The notes: generated from the sequence alone by a model not told the origin. A stretch of DNA of 64,000 nt from Virgibacillus profundi (GCF_002287375.1 NZ_NPOA01000006.1:62001-126000), one strand, 5' to 3'; counted from the first letter of the stretch, positions 50,034 through 61,000 are shown. A program made the numbers and translations.

Positions 50034-50915
50034 ATGAATGTTAAAGTCGAAAATTTAGGGCTGCATTATGGTAGGGATGAAGCATTAAAAAATATTACAT
50101 TTGAACTAACGGAAAAGAAAATATATGGGCTACTCGGAAGAAATGGCGCAGGAAAAACATCCTTTCTTTCTATTCTTGCATCCTTTAGAGAAGCAACATC
50201 TGGGTCAATTACGATGGATGGGGAAGTACCGTTTGAAAATGCGAATATCATGCAGCAAGTATTATTTTTGTATAACAAAGATTATAAAGATGAATCAGAT
50301 AATGTAAAATCACTTCTTGAAGATGTACAAAGATATCGACCAAATTTTGATATAGACTATGCGGAGCATTTGATAAAGCGATTTAAACTGGATAAGAAGA
50401 AACCGCTCAAAAAGTTTTCAAAAGGAATGCAATCCGCATTTAATGTGGCGGTTGGTTTAGCAACGAGAGCTGAGATAACCATATTTGATGAAGTATATCT
50501 TGGAATGGATGCACCTTCAAGGGATATTTTTTACAAGGAACTCTTGCAGGATCAAGCAGACCATCCTCGGGTCTTCATTCTTTCCACCCATCTTGTTTCC
50601 GAAATGGATTATTTATTTGATGAAGTTATTTTATTACACAAAGGAGAAATTTTACTTCATGAGGATGTTGATTCCTTTACTACAAAAGGGGCAAAAGTAA
50701 CGGGAAGTAAGGATTTAGTGGATGAATTTGTAGGGTCCAAGAAGCAATTAAATACAGAACAACTTGGAGATACAAAAGCAATTTTCATTTATGGTGAGTT
50801 TAGTCAAGAGGAGCGAAAAGCTGCATCGCATGCTGGGCTCGAAATATCAAACCTTTCATTACAGGATTTATTTATCCATTTAACAGGGGAGGAAGAGGAA
50901 TATGAAACAAAATAA
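50034..50915 (+). CDS. ABC transporter ATP-binding protein (YhcH/YtrB type)
   Basis: A 293-residue ATPase of an ABC-2-type transporter normally regulated by a GntR repressor. Walker A GRNGAGKTS (about 37-45), signature FSKGMQSA, the modified Walker B TIFDEVYLGMDAPSR typical of this subgroup, and H-loop STHLVSEMD. A C-terminal extension of about 80 residues follows. GAAAGGTCGTG precedes the ATG by 5-8 bases. The end overlaps the permease gene by 14 bases. Confidence 0.9.
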   Translation: MNVKVENLGLHYGRDEALKNITFELTEKKIYGLLGRNGAGKTSFLSILASFREATSGSITMDGEVPFENANIMQQVLFLYNKDYKDESDNVKSLLEDVQRYRPNFDIDYAEHLIKRFKLDKKKPLKKFSKGMQSAFNVAVGLATRAEITIFDEVYLGMDAPSRDIFYKELLQDQADHPRVFILSTHLVSEMDYLFDEVILLHKGEILLHEDVDSFTTKGAKVTGSKDLVDEFVGSKKQLNTEQLGDTKAIFIYGEFSQEERKAASHAGLEISNLSLQDLFIHLTGEEEEYETK

Positions 50916-51684
50916 TCATTTCCCTAAAGTTGCTTTAGACATGTATATGATGCAATTGGCTTGGACATTGGGGTTCTTTGGTATCATGTTAATCATTCAT
51001 TTTTGGAGAATAGGAAGGCTGACATTTTTCCAGGGAGATGAAGTTGATACCTTTTATAATTCAGTATTTACTACGGCAAATATTTTCATGCTTGTAATAG
51101 GCATTATCTGTATTCACTTTCTTCCGCATTATGTAGAAAATGGTGTGACAAGAAAGGATTATTTTAAAGGTGCACTTCTTGCATCGATTGGGTTATCTAT
51201 TTCTCTTCCCGTATTGGCATTCATTATTTCTTCAATAATCAAGGCGATAGTGAATATAAATTATCGGGAAGCGGACATTAATTCCGTCATTCAGGAAATA
51301 GATGGTGATATTGGTGATATCATTGGTGACATAGTCCAGGCAATTATATTATCACCACATGTTGATCTCAGTAGTAACTGGCTACTAGCCCTAGGAGTTT
51401 TTAGTCTAAACTTATTTATGTATTATTTACTTGGTTGGTTAATCAGTGCAAGCTTTTACAAATATGATTTTATAATTGGTATAGTTTCCATTGTTGCTTC
51501 TATCCTTATTTTAATGTTTGGAGACACCATGATAAGAATAGCCTTGGATTTGCCTATATTTGATAGGTTTTCTGCATTAGCATCTCTCCCAACGAGTATT
51601 ACTTTATTCGTTATATTGCTAGTCATTCTTCTTCCTGTTTGGATTATTCGTCAGCTAACGAAGCGGGTTACGATCAAAATGTAA
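50902..51684 (+). CDS. ABC transporter membrane subunit
   Basis: A 260-residue membrane protein with six hydrophobic helices (first about 18-36, last about 230-250) and a longer soluble loop with INSVIQEIDGDIGDIIGDI (about 133-151). Its ATG lies within the ATPase gene, preceded by GGGGAGGAAG. It forms the channel of the GntR-linked exporter. Cell-envelope stress response is the usual theme for such operons, by inference. Confidence 0.82.
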   Translation: MKQNNHFPKVALDMYMMQLAWTLGFFGIMLIIHFWRIGRLTFFQGDEVDTFYNSVFTTANIFMLVIGIICIHFLPHYVENGVTRKDYFKGALLASIGLSISLPVLAFIISSIIKAIVNINYREADINSVIQEIDGDIGDIIGDIVQAIILSPHVDLSSNWLLALGVFSLNLFMYYLLGWLISASFYKYDFIIGIVSIVASILILMFGDTMIRIALDLPIFDRFSALASLPTSITLFVILLVILLPVWIIRQLTKRVTIKM

Positions 51685-51841
51685 GTGTACTGGGAAGGGC
51701 AGGGGGCAGATTCCAATTGGGATGTGGCTCCTTGTCTTTTAATAGTTAGGTCGGTGTTATGCAAAATATAAAGAGGATTTTCTAATAAGCTAAACTGAAT
51801 TATTCAAGCCGTTTAAATAAAAAGGTTTTTATTAGAGGTGA

Positions 51842-52348
51842 ATGATGAATAGAAACATTACTGTTGCTGAAAAGCTTTTTGTTACCGGATTAGGACTAAT
51901 TTTATTGTTTATGTTATTTCATGACTGGTTACCTTTGGGGAATTTAAATGATATTCATGGAATTCAAGAAGTAAATACATTAAAGGAGTTAATTGTAAAC
52001 ACTATAATCAATGTCGTTTCTATCTTAGTAGTGACCGTAATTGCACTTCTTTTTATTGGAAAAAGATACCCAATTTGGGCAAAGGTTTGGCTAATCATTC
52101 ATCTTGGTAGTATTTTTTATGGGGCTCTCTCAGCCTGGTGGATTCCTTATCTTTTTGGGGCAGTAAATGAGAGAATAGAAAGATATAGTATGATGTTTGG
52201 TGAAACCCATACTTTTTTACCAGTGATGAATGGGATTGTACTAAATACGATACATGTACTGTTTCACCTAATCCTTTTAATTACTTGGATTCTATCAATC
52301 TATATTAGTTTTAAGTTCAGAAACATGTATAGGGAAGCTGTGAAATAG
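51842..52348 (+). CDS. Hypothetical membrane protein, 168 aa
   Basis: Four hydrophobic helices (about 10-27, 48-68, 78-103 and 135-160). The loop between the third and fourth holds FGAVNERIERYSMMFGETH. GAGGTGA precedes the ATG pair. No family is recognised. It is separated by about 160 bases from the ABC operon. Confidence 0.65.
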   Translation: MMNRNITVAEKLFVTGLGLILLFMLFHDWLPLGNLNDIHGIQEVNTLKELIVNTIINVVSILVVTVIALLFIGKRYPIWAKVWLIIHLGSIFYGALSAWWIPYLFGAVNERIERYSMMFGETHTFLPVMNGIVLNTIHVLFHLILLITWILSIYISFKFRNMYREAVK

Positions 52349-52437
52349 TATGCTTAAACGGATATAAATCTTGAACAAGTAATTACACTCTTGTTCAATT
52401 AAGCAGCATGGTAGCTGAAGAATAAGGGGGGATTATA

Positions 52438-53220
52438 ATGGATATAACACAACAAAACAGCAACGCTTGGGACAAGAAGGTTGAAGAGGGTTCTAGATAC
52501 ACCCAAACTGTAAGTAGCGAAATAATTAAAAAAAGTAAATCAGGTGAATGGGAAATTACAGTCACTACTGAAAAAACAGTTCCAAGGAATTGGTTTCCAC
52601 CATCTTTAGAGGGTTTAAAAATCCTCTGTTTAGCATCTGGTGGAGGGCAACAAGGGCCAGTTTTAGCTGCTGCCGGAGCAGATGTAACGGTTACTGATAT
52701 TTCAAAAAAACAATTGGAACAAGATGAAAAGGTTGCCAAACGGGATGGATTAACTTTAAAAACAGTGCAAGGAGATATGTCAGACCTTAGCGATTTTGAA
52801 AATGAATATTTTGATATTGTCGTTAATCCTGTTTCTAATTTATTTGTGGAAGATGTTCGTCCTGTATGGAATGAAGTTTCAAGAGTATTAAAGAATAGAG
52901 GTATTTTAATTGCTGGATTTACGAATCCTCTGCTATGGATTTTTGATGATAATCAAGAAAGAAAAGGCATTCTTGATGTGAAACATTCCATCCCTTCATC
53001 CACATTGGACTATCTGCCTGGGGATGAAGTTCAAGACTATATCAATTCAAGTCAAACAATAGAATATGCACATACTTTGGAAGACCAAATTCAAGGACAA
53101 ATAGATGCTGGCTTTGTTATTTTAGGTTTTTATGAGGATGATTTTGGTGGAACAAGAATACTAGACAATCATATTAAGATTTTTATTGCAACAAGAGCTA
53201 TAAAGTTAGAGGTCGATTAA
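52438..53220 (+). CDS. Class I SAM-dependent methyltransferase
   Basis: A 260-residue cytoplasmic methyltransferase. SAM motif I is ILCLASGGGQQGPVLAAAGA (about 61-80), followed by VTDISKKQLEQD (ribose-binding Asp) and FDIVVNPVSNLFV (motif IV). The substrate-binding C-terminal part is 150-260. GGGGGG lies about 8 bases before the ATG. Single gene, substrate unknown. Confidence 0.88.
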   Translation: MDITQQNSNAWDKKVEEGSRYTQTVSSEIIKKSKSGEWEITVTTEKTVPRNWFPPSLEGLKILCLASGGGQQGPVLAAAGADVTVTDISKKQLEQDEKVAKRDGLTLKTVQGDMSDLSDFENEYFDIVVNPVSNLFVEDVRPVWNEVSRVLKNRGILIAGFTNPLLWIFDDNQERKGILDVKHSIPSSTLDYLPGDEVQDYINSSQTIEYAHTLEDQIQGQIDAGFVILGFYEDDFGGTRILDNHIKIFIATRAIKLEVD

Positions 53221-53327
53221 GAACTACTTGTGAAAGGTAGGGTACTAGATAAGGCTCTTTAAAAAGCATGACACGCCTAGTGACGCCCCTAAATCTAGTA
53301 AACCCATTTCGTTAGGAGTGATTACGA

Positions 53328-53885
53328 ATGAATATTGAACATGACAACATATACCCGGACTGCCTAAGTATAACTAGAACGGTCGAGGTGGGCGGTCTTA
53401 CAAAGTCGCAGCTTATCCAGATATTGCAACAGCACTTTATTTTAATGAACGAGTATGGAGAGAGACTATTTGCAGATGATAATTTCACTACATCTGCTAA
53501 GGCATACAGAATGGAGACTGTTGAGCTCACCGTCCGCAATCTGGGCTTGACTAAGGGGGCTACTACAGCTCAACTATTTAATAAAGCGAGCCAACTTGGT
53601 TTGGGATTGTGTCCACTTGAGCTGGCCCCTTATCTAAGACTGGAGTACCTAGATCAGCCTGAAGGTAATTCGGGAAAGTCCTCCCAGCTACATCAAGCTC
53701 CGTATGGCTCCATCACAATAGCTTCAGAGCCACTAACCGAAGACGAAAATTTTCCGAAAGGCTTTTATCTCAGACGAATCAATGGTGTTCTATGGTTACG
53801 TGGATACATTGCTGATGACCAACACGTTTGGGAGCCTGATGATCATTTTATCTTTTGTCACCAAAAAAAGACTTTGAATAAGTGA
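53328..53885 (+). CDS. Conserved hypothetical protein, 185 aa, higher GC
   Basis: I recognise a repeatedly seen Bacillus family (start NIYPDCLSITRTVEVGGLTK, end VWEPDDHFIFCHQ) but no function. It is sometimes labelled helicase, yet no helicase motif is visible. The gene is soluble, with YGERLFADDNFTT and GFYLRRINGVLWLRGYIADD as conserved patches. Its codons are clearly more GC-rich than the neighbours, which suggests transfer from another Firmicute. AGGAG lies 11 bases upstream. Confidence 0.7.
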   Translation: MNIEHDNIYPDCLSITRTVEVGGLTKSQLIQILQQHFILMNEYGERLFADDNFTTSAKAYRMETVELTVRNLGLTKGATTAQLFNKASQLGLGLCPLELAPYLRLEYLDQPEGNSGKSSQLHQAPYGSITIASEPLTEDENFPKGFYLRRINGVLWLRGYIADDQHVWEPDDHFIFCHQKKTLNK

Positions 53886-53959
53886 GCTTTATAAACCGAT
53901 GTAATAATGCAGACTTTGCGACGCGGTAATATCCATAATCATAATTGGAAGGAGTATTT

Positions 53960-54109
53960 ATGAGACTAAATATGCTACTTGGAACTTTGCTTGGTTTTTG
54001 GAAAGGTGAGTTTGACTGGATTTGGTGGATTACGATGCTTATGGGTGGGACAACAGGTCATCTAATAATTGCATTTCTTGAGCGGAAGTTAAAAAATAAG
54101 CAGAAATAA
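53960..54109 (+). CDS. Small membrane protein, 49 aa
   Basis: MRLNMLLGTLLGFWKGEFDW followed by a Trp-rich helix IWWITMLMGGTTGHLIIAFL and a basic end ERKLKNKQK. AAGGAG is 5 bases before the ATG. One or two membrane helices. Unrecognised. A following open fragment (to 54260, ...FSKEQMQFAIDIGTDFDIDQ...) has no start and is likely debris of another gene. Confidence 0.55.
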   Translation: MRLNMLLGTLLGFWKGEFDWIWWITMLMGGTTGHLIIAFLERKLKNKQK

Positions 54110-54411
54110 ATAAACGGGTTTGTTTGCCGCCTGTTAGTGTGACATAAAAGATGGAGCCAGCCCCGCATTTTCATTTAGCAAAGAGCAAATGCAATTTGCA
54201 ATAGATATTGGAACAGATTTCGATATTGATCAATACGTTTTTCCTTTTGAAGAAGAATGAAATAGGGTAAGAAAACTAGCCCTATAATAAGAAAGCTATT
54301 TAAATCAGACTCTAAGTGAAGTAAAGTTTCAGCCCCTGGTCTGAAGAGTTTGGGTTTAAATAATAATATAATTTAACCATCGTTAACAATTTATTATGAG
54401 GGTGGTTTATT

Positions 54412-55221
54412 ATAAAAAAGAAAAATGCATTAAAAAGTCCATTGATCAGTTTTGTTGTCTTAACTTATGTAATATTTTTTGTGTTTTTTATGATAATCGG
54501 TATAAGTATAGTTATAGGTGCACCAGAGAGGGTAACAAGCATTCTGCAAATCATTGCTGCATGGTCATCAACCTTTGCATTTATTATTTTATTTAAAAAG
54601 ATTTATCCGGCAATAAGGCTAAAGGATTTTGTGAAAAAGCAATTTGCTCCAAGAATTAGTTTTTCTGTTCTTAGCACTGTAGTGATTATTCAAATTATAA
54701 TTGTCGCTGTTACGATATTGCTGTTATCAGATACAAACGATACTCAAAATTCAGCAATATTATTTACAAGTCCTGGGCTATTGTTGATAGCATTTTTAGA
54801 TAGTTTAGTAAGGGGACCCTTAGGTGAAGAGTTAGGATGGAGAGGATATGCATTAAATGAACTTCAAAAAAAGTACTCTCCTTTGAGGTCAGCCCTAATA
54901 GTAGGTGTTCTGTGGGGGCTTTGGCACATCCCGCTGTGGTTTGCAACGGGTTATACCGGTGTGAGTTTAATCAAGTACATTTTGCTTTTTATGATTGGTA
55001 TTTTATCATTTTCGATTATTGTGACGTTGTTCTACAACCTAAATAAGAACTTAGTGATACCAATTGTCATTCACCAATTATTTAATTATTCTCTTGTGGT
55101 GATTAAAGGAGATTTATTAGATATTATAGTATATGTTATGCTTTCTTATTTTGTTGTCGCATTAATATTAATTGTTATAAATCCAAAGGAAATACTGTAC
55201 AAAAAAAGCATATGGAAATGA
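54412..55221 (+). CDS. CPBP family intramembrane glutamic endopeptidase
   Basis: A membrane protease of the CPBP/Abi (CAAX-protease-like) family, with about eight helices. Motif 1 is GEELGWRGYALNELQKKYSP (EExxxR) and motif 2 is GVLWGLWHIPLWF (FxxxH type). A third conserved patch is IVIHQLFNYS. The best ribosome site (GAGGGTGG, 54399-54406) is 5 bases before an ATA codon at 54412, which begins KKKNALKSP. The first standard start is TTG 54442. The original ATG may have mutated to ATA, or ATA/ATT initiation occurs. Bacteriocin-immunity or membrane protein processing roles are known for the family. Confidence 0.78.
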   Translation: MKKKNALKSPLISFVVLTYVIFFVFFMIIGISIVIGAPERVTSILQIIAAWSSTFAFIILFKKIYPAIRLKDFVKKQFAPRISFSVLSTVVIIQIIIVAVTILLLSDTNDTQNSAILFTSPGLLLIAFLDSLVRGPLGEELGWRGYALNELQKKYSPLRSALIVGVLWGLWHIPLWFATGYTGVSLIKYILLFMIGILSFSIIVTLFYNLNKNLVIPIVIHQLFNYSLVVIKGDLLDIIVYVMLSYFVVALILIVINPKEILYKKSIWK

Positions 55222-55418
55222 TGTTACTGGATTACGTATTCTTAGAACTTAATCTACATCGAGTTTCATTAAGGGTATTTTCATTAAATGAAAAGGCCAT
55301 ACATCTAAATTCAAAATTAGGCTTTAAACAAGAAGGGGCTATAAGACAAAGCTTATACCGAAATGGGGAGTGGCACGATATAATACACATGGGGATTTTA
55401 AAGGAAGAGTATCTCTAG
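55212..55418 (+). pseudogene. C-terminal fragment of a GNAT acetyltransferase
   Basis: Encodes only the last third of a RimJ-like GNAT: LLDYVFLELNLHRVSLRVFS (motif A/B end), LNSKLGFKQEGAIRQSLYRN and the end HDIIHMGILKEEYL. It overlaps the CPBP stop by 10 bases. The N-terminal 110 or so residues, including the CoA loop, are missing. Deletion between the two genes explains the structure. Confidence 0.8.
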
Positions 55419-55553
55419 GAACAACTCCTTTACATTACCCCTTGGTAAGTGCAGTGGCACCAGTGGTAAATCTTATGGAAACCGTTGGTAAAAAACATGA
55501 CAGAAGTGGTACATTTTAATGCTCCTATTCAGTGCTCTATGGAGGTTGAACAG

Positions 55554-55826
55554 ATGAAAAGAACAGGCTCTGTATTATTTGTTTTGCTACTTCTAATTTT
55601 AGCCGCTTGTGGGAATTCAGATCCTGAAATTTCTCAGGAACAAGCCGAATCAATTGTTATAGAACGCCACTCTGGGGACATAGGTGAAATTGAAATAATA
55701 TCAGTTAATCACAAATGGGGTAAATATATAGTTGAGTGGGGAAACGAAGAAAACTGTGAGAGTGGTACGGAGCATATTGATGACCAAAGCGGTGAGGTAA
55801 TAAAGGGTGAAGTATCAATTTGTTAA
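55554..55826 (+). CDS. Small lipoprotein, 90 aa
   Basis: Signal peptide with lipobox LAAC (Cys20). The mature part starts with DPEISQEQAESIVIERHSGD, similar to the first half of a PepSY-like domain, and ends EVIKGEVSIC. ATG 55554 follows GGAGG by 8 bases. The longer in-frame extension to 55485 lacks a ribosome site. Function unknown. Confidence 0.75.
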   Translation: MKRTGSVLFVLLLLILAACGNSDPEISQEQAESIVIERHSGDIGEIEIISVNHKWGKYIVEWGNEENCESGTEHIDDQSGEVIKGEVSIC

Positions 55827-55945
55827 AGAGAAAAATGTATAAAAGATTCTATAACTAAAGAGCTACGATCATTCAAAAGAATAGCCTCCTGTGCTAATGT
55901 GGTAGAATGGCCATACAATAATTTAGGTGAAAATAGGAGAGGCAA

Positions 55946-56803
55946 ATGTTGAAGAAGAAAACTAAAAAGAAATGGTTATATTTTTTAATTGGAATAGCTT
56001 TGTTAATTTACTTTTTTTACTTTCAAAACAATTCAATTGTAACAAGTGAATATAACATTCGTTCAGACAAGCTTCCTCCAAATTTTAATGGATATAAAAT
56101 TGTTCAACTATCTGACCTACATAATAAATCTTTCGGGAATAATCAAAGCGACCTTGTTAAAAAAGTGAAAAAGACAGAACCGGATTCTATTGTATTCACA
56201 GGTGATTTAATAGATTCGGAAAGATATGATGAGAAGCCGAGTCTAATTTTGATGGAAAAATTGGTTCAAATTGCTCCAGTTTATTATGTGACAGGAAATC
56301 ACGAATGGCGGTCTGGGAAATTCAGTTCATTAGAGGGAAAACTGGAAAATATAGGTATCCAGGTGTTGAGAAACACAGCAGAAGAAATCACCCTTGGAAC
56401 TGACAAAATTCAAATTATAGGTATTGATGACCCAGCAGTAGATGAATCTTCCGCAGAAAAAGCTGCAACGGAAGAAAATATTAAGAATTCAATTGAAGGA
56501 ATCGAGAGAGGAGATAATTTTCATATTTTATTATCACACAGACCAGAAATGTTTTCTCTTTATAGTGAATATGGATTTGATGTAATTTTCTCAGGCCATG
56601 CACATGGTGGGCAATTTAGAATTCCCTTCGTGGGTGGTTTGATTGCTCCAGACCAGGGATTGTTTCCAAAGTATACATCAGGGAAACACAAGTCAGCTAA
56701 CAGTACAATGATTGTGAATAGGGGACTTGGAAATAGTATTATTCCGTTAAGGATTTTCAATCGTCCAGAAATTATTGTAGTGACATTGAAGACTGATAAA
56801 TAA
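55946..56803 (+). CDS. Metallophosphoesterase, YkuE-like
   Basis: A 285-residue membrane-anchored calcineurin-type phosphoesterase. The N-terminal helix is at about 10-27. Metal motifs: QLSDLHNK, VFTGDLIDSE, VTGNHEW, LSHRPE and FSGHAHGGQFR. GAGAGG lies 7-8 bases before the ATG. B. subtilis YkuE is a Tat-exported member. Here the start KKKTKKKW lacks the twin Arg, so the domain is probably tethered outside by a simple anchor. The substrate is unknown (lipid or cyclic phosphoesters in relatives). Confidence 0.88.
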   Translation: MLKKKTKKKWLYFLIGIALLIYFFYFQNNSIVTSEYNIRSDKLPPNFNGYKIVQLSDLHNKSFGNNQSDLVKKVKKTEPDSIVFTGDLIDSERYDEKPSLILMEKLVQIAPVYYVTGNHEWRSGKFSSLEGKLENIGIQVLRNTAEEITLGTDKIQIIGIDDPAVDESSAEKAATEENIKNSIEGIERGDNFHILLSHRPEMFSLYSEYGFDVIFSGHAHGGQFRIPFVGGLIAPDQGLFPKYTSGKHKSANSTMIVNRGLGNSIIPLRIFNRPEIIVVTLKTDK

Positions 56804-56866
56804 TCAATGTAACCTGTAAATTTTATCTTGGGAGTAATGAAATGTTTTAGCTGTTAATTGCAAAAT

Positions 56867-56950
56867 AATGCTGCTCAGAAATTGTATATAAAAGCTGGTT
56901 TTCAAGATACAGACAAGATAAAAAATTATCAATTGGTGAACAGTTCATAG
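56867..56950 (+). pseudogene. C-terminal fragment of a GNAT acetyltransferase
   Basis: Reads NAAQKLYIKAGFQDTDKIKN and ends at TAG. NxAAQKLYxKxGF is the motif B end of GNAT enzymes. Nothing of the rest remains in any frame upstream. The approximately 530-base gap to the next gene otherwise holds one terminator-like hairpin and AT-rich DNA. Confidence 0.6.
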
Positions 56951-56994
56951 TGAATTTATTGCTGTAAAATACATACATATTATTAAACTAACGT

Positions 56995-57024
56995 GCGATT
57001 GTCCAATAAGGCAGTCGCTTTTTG
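56995..57024 (+). terminator. Rho-independent terminator in the gene-poor gap
   Basis: GCGATTG/CAGTCGC stem with a 10-base loop followed by TTTTTGTG. It probably belonged to the lost GNAT gene. Confidence 0.65.
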
Positions 57025-57335
57025 TGTTAAATCAGCTAGTTGCTGAACAAGCACTTTTAATAAAAATTTAATCTCGTCTTCCTTGAACATCAGCATTTCC
57101 GAGCTTTGTCATGCAAACTATTAAATTAGGATGCAAAAATTGTTATAGTATATTATCTTCACTTGAAGGACTGATTGGGAGTGTGGACAGAGAATTCGGA
57201 ATAATTATATAAATGATTTAAATATATGGTAAAATGAATTTAGATTATAAATGTGTAAAAATATGTACTCTTACGGGGCAGTGTTTTGAAGGGTTATGAA
57301 ATATCTAAGTTTCAAAGTGAGGAGGGAGAACTATA

Positions 57336-58028
57336 TTGATTAATACTATTACATGTACGGCTCTTGAAAAATCGTTCGAGGGTGACGGTACAAAAACGGT
57401 TGCGTTGGAAAATGCTAATTTAATATTTGAAAAGGGAGAATTCACGGCTATTATAGGACCGTCGGGGTCGGGGAAATCAACATTGCTAAGTTTACTCGGA
57501 ACATTGGACAAACCAAGTAAAGGAACAATAACCTATGATGATATGGAAATTTTAAATAAACGTAAGAATCAAATTGCAGACTTTCGCTTCCAGGAGATAG
57601 GCTTCATCTTCCAGCAATTTCATCTACTTCCTACTTTAACAGCATTAGAAAATGTTCTTACACCATTGTTTTCGAGAAAAGTTCCATATAATAAATTGGA
57701 ACAAGCTAAAGAGGTCCTGGAACAAGTTGGGCTTCAGGATAAAATGAATTCACTCCCATCCCAATTATCTGGTGGACAGCAACAGCGGGTTGCTATAGCT
57801 CGAGCGATTGTACATAAACCAAGCTGGCTACTAGCGGATGAGCCAACGGGTAACCTTGATACAGAAACAGGAGAACGGATTTATGATCTGCTTAAAGAAC
57901 TAAACAAACAAGAAGGATGTGGCGTTTTATTTGTGACCCATGATCCAACACTTGCTGCAAAAGCAAGTCGCATCATTACAATGCAAGATGGTGTTATACG
58001 CTCGGATGAAGTAGGTGTAACACTGTGA
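57336..58028 (+). CDS. ABC transporter ATP-binding protein, LolD/MacB/BceA family
   Basis: A 230-residue ATPase of an FtsX-type exporter or mechanotransmission complex. Walker [10 protein letters not shown] (about 43-51), Q-loop [17 protein letters not shown], signature [14 protein letters not shown], Walker [12 protein letters not shown] and H-loop [11 protein letters not shown] start with GAGGAGGGAG 7 bases upstream. Its stop overlaps the permease start (GTGA), so the pair is coupled. No two-component system lies next to it in the window. Confidence 0.92.
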   Translation: MINTITCTALEKSFEGDGTKTVALENANLIFEKGEFTAIIGPSGSGKSTLLSLLGTLDKPSKGTITYDDMEILNKRKNQIADFRFQEIGFIFQQFHLLPTLTALENVLTPLFSRKVPYNKLEQAKEVLEQVGLQDKMNSLPSQLSGGQQQRVAIARAIVHKPSWLLADEPTGNLDTETGERIYDLLKELNKQEGCGVLFVTHDPTLAAKASRIITMQDGVIRSDEVGVTL

Positions 58029-61000
58029 TTCGTTTCATTTGGCAGAACTGGTGGAGGCGGAAGGAAAGGTTTCTTCTGCTCATTGTTGGTGCCTTTATTG
58101 TTAGTGCTGGTTTAACATATTTAATAGGATTATCTGAGACCAATAAAGGAACCGTTGTTGATAATTTACAACAAAGATGGTCTGCATCTTATGACATTGT
58201 TGTTCGCCCAGACGGAACTCGTAGTTTTACAGAAGAGAAGAAACTATTAGAGCCTAATTACTTAAGTGGCTTAAGTGGAGGAATTAGCCTTGAACAATAT
58301 GAAGCTATAAAGGATATACCTGGTATAGAAGTTGCCGCACCTATTGCGATGATTGGTTATGCTGATTATGAGGTTAATTTTGGTTATGCGGACTTGCCTG
58401 AGGATGGTATTTACAGAAGGATAATGGAGACCACTGTTGACAACGGAATAGACAAGGAAACAGATGCTTATAATTATTATTTTGTAAGTGATGTCTGGGA
58501 TAACATGAACATGGGTACTGAATATGGAGTAGGCAGTCCACACCCGGATTTAACTGTTCACTCTTATGCACTGTTAGCTGGAATTGATCCAGAACAAGAG
58601 GCGAAACTAGTCGGTTTGGATGAAGCTATCATTCCTCTAGGGACAAGTAGGTATTTTAATGAATCAGATGGCTATTACTTTAATGGAATTAACGGAGGAC
58701 ATCATGAATTTCCAATCATCGTAAATCAACAAACGTTTGTTGATAAAGTAGAAAGTATTACATTTGAACGTTTAAATATACCTATTAACCAAGAGAATGT
58801 ATATGAGGTAATGGAAACCGTAAAGGAAAAAGGTGGAGGAGAGTATTTAGATTCTATAGAAGGTGAAGTTGTCGAGACATTTACCTATACGGGTGAAGAA
58901 GCTTTTCGTGAATTTATAAATGAAAAGACGGGTGTTGACTGGGAAACTGGGGAAGCTCTACCGATTGATAATGATAAATCGGAGGGGGAATCAAAGGAGA
59001 TTGTTGGGAATTCTGGTGAGGATAATGTGACTGGGATGGTTTATAAACCAAGTCCACTCGAGTATCAGGAAATTGCAAGTCCTTATGAAGATAGATGGCC
59101 ATACACGTACCAGGTTATATCCTTTCAAAATGGAGAAGATACAGTAGCATTGTATAGAAATCAAGAGTCTTACCGTGAACCAGTTTTAATCGAGGAAGAA
59201 TTTATTAATTTTCCTCGAATTAACCCAAGCTGGATAGGTTTCTATGACGCTAGTGAACTTGCAATTTCAAAGGATCCAACTACTGAATTGCCAATGGAAA
59301 CATATCGCCCGGCGACTGCCGAGTTTGTCATGGATGCGGAAGGAAATCCAGTGAACCCACCTAAACAATTGAAGCCCATTGGAGATCCAAATAACTTTTT
59401 AACAGAACCACCAGGAATGCTTACAACAATTGAAGCAGCAGAAAAAATATTAGGTGATAAGCCGATCTCAGCGATTCGAATTAAAGTTGCAGGGGTTACA
59501 GATTTAAGTGATGAAAGCCAAGCAATATTAGAACAAGTTGCCAGTGAGATTGAAAATAAGACAGGGCTTATTACTGATATCACACTAGGGTCCTCACCAC
59601 AATTAGCATTAACATACGTTTCAGGATTAAATGGTGATAATGATATCGGCTGGTTACAACAGCCTTGGGTGAATATTGGATCATCCATTTCTATTTTTAA
59701 AGAAACAAAAATCGGATTCTCTGGCGTTGTAGCTAGTGTTATAGCAATAGCAATTGTCTATGTCTGGGCTTCTGGAATTGTTAACTTGCTAGCCAGAAGA
59801 AAGGAATTTGCTGTATTGCTCTCAATAGGATGGCGGCCAAGTCAGTTAAGTCGTTTATTATTCCTGGAATCCAGCATAATTGGTATTTTTGTGGCGTTCA
59901 TTTCCTGGATAATGCTTGGCTTTGTGTATGTATCGAGTGATGCAACGATATCCTTTGATCGCTTTTTATGGACTGGTTTATTTGGGCTTATTGTTTATAT
60001 TTTAGGTTCGGTAATCCCAATCATTTTAATCCGAAATATCTCTCCTTATGAAGCAATGCGTACTGGAGAAATATCGGGTACAAGTAAGCGGATGTTCCAG
60101 GCTAAAGGAATTAATCGGATGGCTTTTAATCATTTTATAGGAAAGTGGAAAAGAAGTTTTCTGTCGGTTATTTCGATTGCCTTGCCAACCTCACTATTGG
60201 CAGTGTTTTTATACATTACATTCCGATTAAGAGGAATTATGTACACCTCATTACTTGGAGAATATGTAGCATTGGAAATAGGACCTCAACATTATGTCGC
60301 GATTATCATATCCTTAATTATTGCTATTTTGACTACAGCGGAAATTATGTGGCAGAATGTATCGGAACGAAGAGAAGAAATTTCTTTACTCCAGGCAATA
60401 GGATGGAAAAGATGGAGTATTCGTAGATTAATCTTGGCAGAAGGGATTTTTAGTGGCTTAGTTGCTGCAGTTATTGGTCTTACAATTGCCTTTTTGATGA
60501 TGTGGGGATTATATGGTGCTTTCCCCAAGGAAGAAATTGGCTTTATTGTAGCAACAGGATTGATTCCGGTAGTGATTGGGTTAATCGGAACAATTTTCCC
60601 TGCAGAAAGAGCGGTTCGAATAATACCAAATCAGGGTATAGGTGGAAATATTTCGAATCGAAAAGCTGTGGAAAGGCGTTTAAAATGGATCGTGATTTCA
60701 ACATCTGTATTATTAGTAGGTACGTTTCTGTTTACGATGGTAAAGGTTGCTCCTAATATTGAAAGTGCTAATCCAGAGCTTGAGGTAGAGCAAGCCTTTA
60801 GTCCGACAGAAGGTAGTGTGGAGGAAGATACAAATGTTAACAATACTGATCAGAACACTAATAATAATGTGACTGGGACTACTCACGAAACTACGGATGA
60901 ATACGAATTAGAGTTTAGATCAGATGAGACTAGTAAAAATACAAGTTGGTCCGGAATGCTCTTTTATGAGGCTAAAGAAATAGAGAGTAGTTTACCTCCT

